A stretch of 5,326 nucleotides of DNA from Chloroflexota bacterium. GTDB lineage: Bacteria; Chloroflexota; Anaerolineae; J102. Position 1 is the stretch's first letter; each line of letters begins with the position of its first letter. Under the pieces are notes generated by a model, which searched no databases, had not been told where the DNA came from, and saw only the letters and a list, made by a program, of their open reading frames with translations. Positions 1 through 5,326 of this stretch are shown here, in pieces. Position numbers and translations under genes: made by a program. Location of the stretch: the NCBI GenBank assembly GCA_013152695.1, contig JAADFV010000186.1, forward strand, positions 1 to 5,326, written 5' to 3'.

Positions 1-45
1 TATTTTCATCATGATAGGCGGGCGCGGCAAGCACCGTCGGTTTGT

Positions 46-73
46 AAAAAAAAGCCGGATGATGAATCCGGCT
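46..73 (-). terminator. Intrinsic terminator of the ccm operon
   Basis: Read on the minus strand, AGCCGGAT and ATCCGGCT pair perfectly over 8 bases around a five-base loop (TCATC). The stem runs straight into seven further T residues (46-52). This is a textbook rho-independent terminator, 69 bases after the last stop codon. On the plus strand the hairpin is preceded by A's and lacks a trailing T-tract, so it should act mainly on the minus-strand operon. Bases 1-45 beyond it hold no feature I can support. Confidence 0.93.
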
Positions 74-106
74 ATGAGCAAGTATGAATCTGAACGCTAA
101 CGAGGT

Positions 107-122
107 TGAGCCGGCGGGCTCA
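107..122 (-). other. Small GC-rich hairpin after the last ccm gene
   Basis: TGAGCC (107-112) and GGCTCA (117-122) form a perfect six-pair stem with a four-base loop, 20 bases past the stop codon of the CcmI-like gene. No T-tract follows, so it is not a terminator by itself. It could protect the 3' end of the message or be incidental. An alternative pairing of GCCGG (110-114) with CCGGC (126-130) is mutually exclusive with it. Confidence 0.45.
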
Positions 123-141
123 GAACCGGCATGACCTCAGG

Positions 142-621
142 TTACTTCCGTACGGGCTGGCCACAAGTCCCACAGAAACGGTCACCCGCTGCCAGGGGGC
201 CCCCACAATGCACACAATAGCCGCCAACAGCTTGCGCGGCCGAGGCCTCTGTACGCATCGTCAATCCCTTCAAAGCCTCAGGTTCCTGACGATGTTCAGC
301 TACCATCTCTTCGATACGTTCGTCCAGCTCCGGTGAAATTAGCTTTGTCTCGAGTTGATCGATGGCACGAAGTACTTGAGCAGCTTGATGCTTAAGGAGG
401 GCCACTTGTTTCTCGTAGTCGGTATTTGAGAGTTTGCCGGTTTCAAGATCAAACTTAGCATCACGTATGGCTTGATAGAGCGTATCACGTTCGGCGTACA
501 ACCTGGCCAAACGAGGATCTAGACCCACCGGTGCGGCAGAGAGGGAGTGCTGCCGCAAAAAGGGAATAAAGATGGCAGTTCCGGCAATCACAGTTAAGAG
601 AATAGCAATTAAAATCCACAT
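142..621 (-). CDS. CcmI-like short membrane protein with C-terminal zinc ribbon
   Basis: A 159-residue protein. Residues 2-20 form a membrane segment. After it comes a charged, probably coiled-coil region at about 37-110, with the pattern ERDTLYQAIRDAKFDLETGK and then LSNTDYEKQ. This resembles the cytoplasmic helical segment near the N-terminus of CcmI/CycH. The end is a zinc ribbon with CVHC (136-139) and CGTC (150-153). The second membrane helix and the periplasmic TPR domain of classical CcmI are absent. Basic residues follow the first helix (FLRQH), so the coiled coil and zinc ribbon probably lie in the cytoplasm. A role in assembling or steadying the CcmF-CcmH ligation complex is inferred from position and similarity. 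It follows ccmF by 47 bases, and the ATG at 621 has no obvious Shine-Dalgarno sequence. It is the last gene before the terminator. A generic zinc-ribbon membrane protein is the cautious alternative. Confidence 0.82.
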   Translation of the reverse strand: MWILIAILLTVIAGTAIFIPFLRQHSLSAAPVGLDPRLARLYAERDTLYQAIRDAKFDLETGKLSNTDYEKQVALLKHQAAQVLRAIDQLETKLISPELDERIEEMVAEHRQEPEALKGLTMRTEASAAQAVGGYCVHCGGPLAAGDRFCGTCGQPVRK

Positions 622-668
622 AGTTACTTATCGATGGCGAAACGGAGAGTAAAAGAGGCCAGCAGAGG

Positions 669-2726
669 TCAGGAAGAAACGGGCTGGGCTACCGCTGGCA
701 TACGGGCGCGACGCGTCGCGGCTTTGGGAATTGGCCAGACGGCAAATACGGTACCGATAATCATGACCAGACCCCCCAACCACATCCATAACATGAGGGG
801 ATTGACGAAAATCTCGAATGCACCCAGATTACCATCGCTTTCCCAGCCGTTGAAAACGACATAAACATCTTCGATCAGATTGGTGTGTAGACCCACCTCA
901 GAAGTGGGTCCCATATCACGACCGGCAAGCGTCGAATAGAAATTCATACGCGGTTTCAAGGTACCAACCACTTTGTCGCCTTTGGTCACCAGCACCTGGG
1001 CAATGGCGGAATCATGGTTAGGATAAGATTTCTGCTCCAAACCGGTGTAAGTAAAGGTGTATCCCGCCAACTCTACCGACTCGTTCAAATGCAGACTGGT
1101 TTTGAGATTCGAGTGGAACATCGTGGTACCGATAACAGCGACAGTGATCATCACCACACCTAAGTGGACCATATAGCCGCCGTAACGGCGCTGGTTGCGC
1201 CCCATAACCCGAACCAAAGCCAGTAGCCACGGTTCCCCCGTAGCTTTGCGGCGGGCACGGGCACCACGATAGTATTCCCAGAGAATGGTGCCCAACACGA
1301 GAGCGGCAACACCCCAGCCGGCCAGAGGTACCCAACGTTGGGTGACAAACATGGCCAAGATGACGACGACAAGCAGAGCCATGGCAATGGGTGGAGTCAG
1401 GCTTTTCTTGAGCATTTCCGGTGAGCTCCGCCGCCAGCCCAATAGTGGCCCTAATCCCATCAAAATCAAAATACCCATAAAAATGGGACCATCAACTTTA
1501 TTGAAATAGGGAGCACTAACCGCGATCTTCGTGTTGGTTAGGGCCTCGGACACAATGGGGAAGAGGGTGCCAAAGAGGGTGACAAATGCCGATACAAGGA
1601 AGAGAACATTGACGTAAAGAAAGGCCGATTCGCGGCTTAACATCGAATCGAGCTCTGCCTCCGACTGTAGCTGGGGTAGGCGTGCCCAAAGCAGATAAAG
1701 AAATAGGGCAAAAGTGAGGACGATAAAACTAAGAAACAACGGCCCTACATTGGATAGGGCAAAAGCGTGAACCGAATCGATGATGCCGCTGCGGGTGATG
1801 AAGGTGCCAATGATTACTAACCAAAAACTAATGAAGGCCAGCATCATATTCCAAACCTTGAGCATACCACGCTGCTGCTGAATCATGATGCTATGCAAAA
1901 AGGCCGTTGCCGTGAGCCAGGGAATCAAGGAAGCATTTTCAACCGGATCCCAGGCCCAAAATCCACCCCAGCCCAGTTCGATATAGGCCCACTGGCTTCC
2001 CATGATAATCCCGATCGTCAGGAATATCCAGGGGATCAAATTCCAGACACGAACATCCTTCACCCAATTATTATCCAAATCTCCGGATGCCAAACTGGAA
2101 ACGGCATACGCCATCGGTAAAGTCAAACCGACATAACCCAGATATAAAAATACCGGGTGGAAAACCATCCAGTAGTTTTGCAGTAAGGGGCTGAGCCCCC
2201 TCCCGTCGGCGGGAATGAATAGGGAAGCGCCGAGAGGCCGGAAAAGCGAGGCTGTAGTCGAGCCATCGGGTAGAACCCAAAGCCGTTCGAAGGGATTGGC
2301 AGCAATGAGCATCACCAAGATAAAAAAGACATGAACGCCCAGGAGCGTTGCTATCATGTAAGGGCGGCGCCGCTGCTGGCGTTTCCATTCTACCAGGATA
2401 AAAATCGTGCTGTAGATGGCGAGAATAAACAACCAAAATAGCAAGGAGCCGGCCTGACCCGCCCAAAGGGCGGAAAATCGATAGAAGAGAGGGAGATTGC
2501 GCTCACTATGACTGGCGACAAAATCTATCGAGAGATCATTGGATATAAACAAGTACCACAAGGCCACAGTCGAGACGGTAATCAATCCGGCGACAACATA
2601 AAGGGCATTGCGGCCACTGGTGATTAAAACTTCGTTACGTCGTTTGGCTCCTACCAAACTGGCGACAAGGCCATAGATAGAAACAATGAAAGCGAGAACA
2701 AGCGTAATATAACCTAAATCGGCCAT
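669..2726 (-). CDS. ccmF: CcmF, heme lyase subunit of cytochrome c maturation System I
   Basis: A 685-residue polytopic membrane protein, slightly longer than E. coli CcmF (about 647). The heme-handling tryptophan-rich WWD motif is intact at 253-266 (WGGFWAWDPVENAS). By alignment from memory with E. coli CcmF, H190 (FHPVFLYLGYVG) and H320 (TRSGIIDSVHAFA) flank the WWD motif as the heme ligands for holo-CcmE. H278 (TAFLHS) and H521 (GGYMVHLGVV) match the ligands of the stable b-type heme. A long soluble loop at about 541-640 lies outside the membrane before a last membrane helix (644-665) and a basic tail. Role: covalent attachment of heme from CcmE to reduced CXXCH in apocytochrome c. The ATG at 2726 is backed by AGGAAG (2740-2735) eight bases upstream, beginning right after the ccmG stop. 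NrfE of the nitrite reductase pathway is a close paralogue and cannot be fully excluded; no nrf reductase gene is seen here. Confidence 0.96.
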   Translation of the reverse strand: MADLGYITLVLAFIVSIYGLVASLVGAKRRNEVLITSGRNALYVVAGLITVSTVALWYLFISNDLSIDFVASHSERNLPLFYRFSALWAGQAGSLLFWLFILAIYSTIFILVEWKRQQRRRPYMIATLLGVHVFFILVMLIAANPFERLWVLPDGSTTASLFRPLGASLFIPADGRGLSPLLQNYWMVFHPVFLYLGYVGLTLPMAYAVSSLASGDLDNNWVKDVRVWNLIPWIFLTIGIIMGSQWAYIELGWGGFWAWDPVENASLIPWLTATAFLHSIMIQQQRGMLKVWNMMLAFISFWLVIIGTFITRSGIIDSVHAFALSNVGPLFLSFIVLTFALFLYLLWARLPQLQSEAELDSMLSRESAFLYVNVLFLVSAFVTLFGTLFPIVSEALTNTKIAVSAPYFNKVDGPIFMGILILMGLGPLLGWRRSSPEMLKKSLTPPIAMALLVVVILAMFVTQRWVPLAGWGVAALVLGTILWEYYRGARARRKATGEPWLLALVRVMGRNQRRYGGYMVHLGVVMITVAVIGTTMFHSNLKTSLHLNESVELAGYTFTYTGLEQKSYPNHDSAIAQVLVTKGDKVVGTLKPRMNFYSTLAGRDMGPTSEVGLHTNLIEDVYVVFNGWESDGNLGAFEIFVNPLMLWMWLGGLVMIIGTVFAVWPIPKAATRRARMPAVAQPVSS

Positions 2727-2740
2727 AGATAAATCTTCCT

Positions 2741-3316
2741 TTAAGGAACGGCTGCTAACAGCTGCTGAATACGTTCGTCCAAAGCTTGTGCCGAAATGGG
2801 TCCGACATGAAAACCATGCAGTTTTCCTTCAGCATCGATAAAAAAGGTCTCGGGAACACCTTGGACATGATAGGCAGTGTAAATTCGGCTCCCCAGATCG
2901 GGACCATAGGGATAGGTGACGTCAAATTCTTCCATGTAAGCGCGAGCATTGACCTCCTGGTCGAGATAAGCAATGCCGATGAACATGACTCGATCCTTGT
3001 ACTTGCGCCAGGCTGCCTCCAGAATCGGTTGCTCTTCCCGGCAACTTAAGCACCAGCTCGCCCAAAAGTTCACGATAACAGGTTTACCACGATAGGCGGC
3101 AAGACTGATCGGTTCGCCATCATAGGTCTTCATCTCAATGGGCGGTGCCATCCCCTCACTAACACGCTTGTTAGGAGGGTTGAGGACGCCATAATAGAAA
3201 ATAGCGAGGAGGCCAAGGCCGACAAGAGCAATCACGCCAAGCATCACCTTCCCCTGGCGTGATTGTTTAGGTTCTTCGGTTTCAGGTGTGAGGTCTGTCT
3301 CTATAAGATCGTTCAC
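2741..3316 (-). CDS. ccmG: CcmG/DsbE, membrane-tethered thioredoxin-fold thiol:disulfide oxidoreductase
   Basis: A 191-residue protein with a charged, acidic cytoplasmic N-terminus (about 1-22), one membrane anchor (about 24-43, VMLGVIALVGLGLLAIFYYG) and a thioredoxin-like domain outside the membrane. The active site is NFWASWCLSC, with C89 and C92. The cis-proline loop is GVPETFFID (P155), where the GVPETF form is typical of CcmG/ResA-like reductants rather than general thioredoxins. Known role: keeping CcmH and apocytochrome c heme-binding cysteines reduced, with electrons from a CcdA/DsbD-type membrane protein that is not present here. The start is GTG at 3316. It overlaps the ccmH TGA as GTGA, which suggests translational coupling, and an AAAGGGAG-like ribosome binding site (3335-3328) lies 11 bases upstream. 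ResA of System II is the alternative name, but the CcmH and CcmF neighbours favour CcmG. Confidence 0.94.
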   Translation of the reverse strand: MNDLIETDLTPETEEPKQSRQGKVMLGVIALVGLGLLAIFYYGVLNPPNKRVSEGMAPPIEMKTYDGEPISLAAYRGKPVIVNFWASWCLSCREEQPILEAAWRKYKDRVMFIGIAYLDQEVNARAYMEEFDVTYPYGPDLGSRIYTAYHVQGVPETFFIDAEGKLHGFHVGPISAQALDERIQQLLAAVP

Positions 3317-3789
3317 AGGTCTTCAATCTCCCTTTCCACTTGGGACAAGTAGGCATCCTCAGTAGCCTCAGCTTCAGGCGATAATTGTGCCCTGGTCTCG
3401 GGGGGACGATTACGCCGACTCCAATTACGCGTCATCCAGCCTGCGGCAAGCAGGCCCCCCACAGCCAAAAAGATGGGCACAATCCAGGCCAGCCAATTGA
3501 TCCCCTCACGGGGTGGCTCACCCAAAACAACCGGGCCATAGAATTCGATAAATTGTTGTTTGATTTCTTCCTTACTCTTGCCTTGCGCCAATCCTTCGTC
3601 GATTAGATCACGCATTTGTTGGCAGACCTTCTGTTCACAAACATCGAGCCGAATACCCTGACAGATAGGGCACCAGAGCTCCTTCTGCAACTCGGCTGCA
3701 GGATCACCATCCTGCGCGAACACAGGTACAGCCACCAGGAGCAAGAAAATAAAAGAAATAAGAAAACGTTTAGGTATCATAATTGTCAT
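3313..3789 (-). CDS. ccmH: CcmH, cytochrome c maturation thiol oxidoreductase (CcmH/CycL/NrfF family)
   Basis: A 158-residue protein with a cleavable-looking signal peptide: MIPKR, a hydrophobic run to about residue 23, and a likely cut after VFA (residue 25). The family signature follows as LWCPICQG, with redox cysteines C40 and C43. Next come the conserved helices (QQMRDLIDEGLAQGKS), the FYGPVVL motif near 83-89 and a membrane segment at about 98-119 with a charged cytoplasmic tail. This matches the short, single-domain CcmH (CcmL/CycL) type; E. coli CcmH carries an additional C-terminal TPR domain. Known family role: reduction of apocytochrome c cysteines, working with CcmG and CcmF. Two additional cysteines, C51 and C56, sit where many family members have Ser and Ala. 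The ATG at 3789 has no clear Shine-Dalgarno sequence; the ATG three codons later is an alternative. It is first in the operon and its stop overlaps the ccmG start. NrfF of nitrite reductase systems is the closest alternative. Confidence 0.93.
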   Translation of the reverse strand: MTIMIPKRFLISFIFLLLVAVPVFAQDGDPAAELQKELWCPICQGIRLDVCEQKVCQQMRDLIDEGLAQGKSKEEIKQQFIEFYGPVVLGEPPREGINWLAWIVPIFLAVGGLLAAGWMTRNWSRRNRPPETRAQLSPEAEATEDAYLSQVEREIEDL

Positions 3790-3827
3790 TGAGACGAAAG
3801 GCGGGATATATTGATTTTATTAGAGCG

Positions 3828-3856
3828 ATTATAGCACAAATCACCATCCCCAAACA
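3828..3856 (-). promoter_or_regulatory. Predicted extended -10 sigma-70-type promoter of the ccm operon
   Basis: On the minus strand the sequence TGCTATAAT occupies 3836-3828. This is a perfect TATAAT hexamer preceded by the TGN extension. At a 17-base spacing the -35 position reads TGTTTG (3856-3851), a poor match to TTGACA, so the extended -10 would carry most of the recognition. Transcription would begin near 3821, giving a leader of about 32 bases before the ccmH ATG at 3789. The position between the glycoside hydrolase stop and the first ccm gene supports its role. It is a prediction from sequence only. The 3790-3919 gap contains no convincing gene and no clear terminator for the upstream gene, so read-through into the operon is possible. 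Confidence 0.6.
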
Positions 3857-3919
3857 TGCGGTGGATCATGGATGGCATTAAGGTTTGATTAACAAGCCCC
3901 TCCCAGAATGAGAAAAAGA

Positions 3920-5326
3920 CTATGACACCCCTGTCCGTCTTCGCATCCACACCCATAAAACAGCAGAAGTGAAGGCCAGGAAAAAGAAGGAAACACCGCA
4001 TAAAAGGGGCCAAAAGAAAGCGGCCAGCCCCATCTTTTTGACTTGCCAATGATCGACCCAGAGATCATCCTCGGAAACGATGTCGAGCGTATGAACTCCA
4101 CGACGAGTAGCGGCAATCTTGAGCATGCGTCCTGGCCGCGCCACATAGCTGCGGGGTTCAGCACCATCTATGGACACAAGCAATGGGGCGGCGGGAGCAT
4201 CTGCCGGAACGGCGATGCGTAGGGAAGCACCAACAAAGCTTAAACTGAGGGAGCCTCCGGCGGGAAGAACACCCATTTTGCCCAAGGTCGTGCCTGCGTG
4301 GGGCTCGAGACGATAATCAGAGCTGCGAATGGCCCAATGATCAGGAGGATGAGCGCCGGCATACATGCGTGGCTGTTCATCGACGGCGGTGGCATAGGCC
4401 CGGATGGCTGTGTAGACCGGGAGAGGGGTAAAGTCGGGCTCGACCAGGCGGAAGTAGTATTCAGGCTTGCCCTCATCGCGCCACTGGTAATCGGGACGTT
4501 TGAAATACCAGGTATTGGCCACACCCAGCCAGGGCCATTCTTTTTGGATACGCTCGTACGCCAACTGCAGATAGCGCGCTTGCTGTTCTTCACTCACCTG
4601 ACCGAAACGTTTATCAGGGACATCGTCCGGAACCGCATTCCAGTTCATCTCGCTGAGCCAGATAGCCTTGTGAGCGTCGCCGTGAGCCACCATCAGGTCT
4701 CGCATGAACATGGGACGGGAGAAATTGAGTACGCGTGGGTTCATGCGCCGATCGGTGGGACCTGACCACAAACCGTAGCCCTGCATGGCCACGATATCAA
4801 AACAGTCTTTGGCGCCAGCCGCGTACATGCGCTCCATGAAAATCAAATCATTGAGGGCATTGCCCGGAGGTGGGGCCTCGGGTTGAAGGACAATGGTCGA
4901 GGCCAGGGCCCCATTGATAATGACCACATCAGGATCGGCGGCACGGGCAGCACGGGCCCCTGCACACAAAAGCTGCGTGTAATCCTCAGGACTGATGGCG
5001 TAGTTCCCCCATTCCGGATAAATGTTGGGTTCATTCCACAACTGATAGTAACGAATCCTGCCCTGGTAACGCTGCACCAAAACCGAAACAAAATCGGCAA
5101 AGTCCTCTATGCGGTCGGGAGGTGCATAAGGGCCAACCTCATCCCCTTGCGCTCGTGTCCAGCGGGGAGGATTGCTCACCCGCACAATCAACTGCAAGCC
5201 ATACTGATCTGCCAGATCGACAATTTGATCGTATTTGTCCCAGGCCGAACGATAGGGTTCGTGGCGTCGATCCTCAAAATCGCCTTTGCCGTGAATCTCG
5301 ATATCTTCCCAGACGAATTCCTGGCG
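3920..5326 (-). CDS. Membrane-anchored clan GH-A glycoside hydrolase (GH39/PslG-like), 5' end outside window
   Basis: This is a partial gene. The frame stays open to the window edge (468 visible residues, from R1), so the TTG at 5197 is only an internal Leu codon and the true start lies beyond 5326. The visible N-terminal part contains RQEFVWEDIE and then a strand LQLIVRVSNPPRW, as in TIM-barrel glycosidases. The motif YQLWNEPN puts a likely acid/base Glu at visible residue 99 (bases 5030-5032). IWLSEMNWN supplies the likely nucleophile Glu at residue 226 (4649-4651). The 127-residue spacing fits the clan GH-A strand 4/strand 7 arrangement. After about residue 320 comes a beta-rich region (FVGASLRIAV, VSIDGAEPRSY), possibly a carbohydrate-binding-like sandwich. 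A single hydrophobic segment at about 432-459 is followed by MRRRTGVS, which predicts an outward-facing enzyme with a short cytoplasmic tail. The substrate cannot be told; cell-surface or extracellular polysaccharide is an inference. GH5-like cellulase is the main alternative family label. It ends 130 bases before ccmH. Confidence 0.85.
   Translation of the reverse strand, partial: RQEFVWEDIEIHGKGDFEDRRHEPYRSAWDKYDQIVDLADQYGLQLIVRVSNPPRWTRAQGDEVGPYAPPDRIEDFADFVSVLVQRYQGRIRYYQLWNEPNIYPEWGNYAISPEDYTQLLCAGARAARAADPDVVIINGALASTIVLQPEAPPPGNALNDLIFMERMYAAGAKDCFDIVAMQGYGLWSGPTDRRMNPRVLNFSRPMFMRDLMVAHGDAHKAIWLSEMNWNAVPDDVPDKRFGQVSEEQQARYLQLAYERIQKEWPWLGVANTWYFKRPDYQWRDEGKPEYYFRLVEPDFTPLPVYTAIRAYATAVDEQPRMYAGAHPPDHWAIRSSDYRLEPHAGTTLGKMGVLPAGGSLSLSFVGASLRIAVPADAPAAPLLVSIDGAEPRSYVARPGRMLKIAATRRGVHTLDIVSEDDLWVDHWQVKKMGLAAFFWPLLCGVSFFFLAFTSAVLWVWMRRRTGVS

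Noticed and set aside
1..12. Possible start of a further minus-strand gene (ATG ATG AAA ATA reading out of the window).
   Set aside because: Only four codons are visible and there is no ribosome binding site upstream. It would also need its own promoter beyond the terminator.
2..100. A plus-strand open frame running in from the left edge to a TAA near 100.
   Set aside because: It would read straight through the terminator stem and A-tract, and its codons give no recognisable protein.
634..864. Plus-strand open frames across the ccm genes (for example 634-864, 1285-1509, 1893-2120, 2786-3049, 3385-3606).
   Set aside because: They lie antisense within genes that have clear family motifs, and their products show low-complexity or meaningless sequence.
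3880..3919. Terminator after the glycoside hydrolase.
   Set aside because: A T-rich run follows the stop codon but no GC-rich stem precedes it, and only a four-base TTAA repeat is present. No terminator can be supported.
3786..4049. An 87-codon minus-strand frame whose TGA overlaps the ccmH ATG (ATGA), as if translationally coupled.
   Set aside because: About half of it lies out of frame inside the 3' end of the glycoside hydrolase, whose membrane anchor and tail are clearly the real coding frame. The product has no recognisable motif and the rest crosses the promoter region, so the overlap is probably chance.
4010..4060. A surface-sorting signal (LPXTG, PEP-CTERM type) at the end of the glycoside hydrolase.
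   Set aside because: The helix and Arg tail fit such a tripartite layout, but no recognition motif precedes the helix. A plain membrane anchor is the simpler reading.
5195..5197. TTG as the start codon of the glycoside hydrolase.
   Set aside because: The frame continues without a stop for 43 more codons to the window edge with family-like sequence (RQEFVWEDIE, then YDQIVDLADQYG), so this Leu is internal.

Overview
The window carries five protein genes, all on the minus strand, so transcription runs from high to low coordinates. No tRNA, rRNA, CRISPR array or mobile element is visible. Base composition looks moderate, close to 50% GC by eye. The protein styles suggest a Gram-negative-type or Chloroflexota-like aerobic or respiring bacterium. 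These styles are a CcmH with four cysteines and a short CcmI-like protein ending in a zinc ribbon. The taxonomic guess is an inference from family resemblance and is not proven here.

Layout in transcription order. From 5326 (window edge) to 3920 lies the 3' part of a clan GH-A glycoside hydrolase (GH39/PslG-like) with a C-terminal beta-sandwich region and a membrane anchor. Its start is outside the window. A 130-base gap (3919-3790) holds a good extended -10 promoter. After it comes a tight cytochrome c maturation (System I) operon: ccmH (3789-3313), ccmG/dsbE (3316-2741, overlapping ccmH by 4 bases as GTGA), ccmF (2726-669, 14 bases after ccmG) and a CcmI-like membrane protein with a zinc ribbon (621-142, 47 bases after ccmF). 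The operon closes with a small hairpin (122-107) and a textbook intrinsic terminator (73-46). Bases 1-45 hold nothing that can be assigned.

The Ccm genes form the thiol-handling and heme-ligation half of System I. CcmG and CcmH reduce the CXXCH cysteines of apocytochrome c outside the membrane, and CcmF joins heme to them. The CcmI-like protein probably helps assemble the ligation complex. The heme delivery half (CcmABCDE) is not in the window and must be encoded elsewhere if the pathway is complete. The glycoside hydrolase has no evident link with cytochrome maturation and is probably just an adjacent gene on the same strand.

Nothing here amounts to a clearly new system. The most interesting points are the four-cysteine CcmH and the reduced CcmI-like protein with a zinc ribbon.
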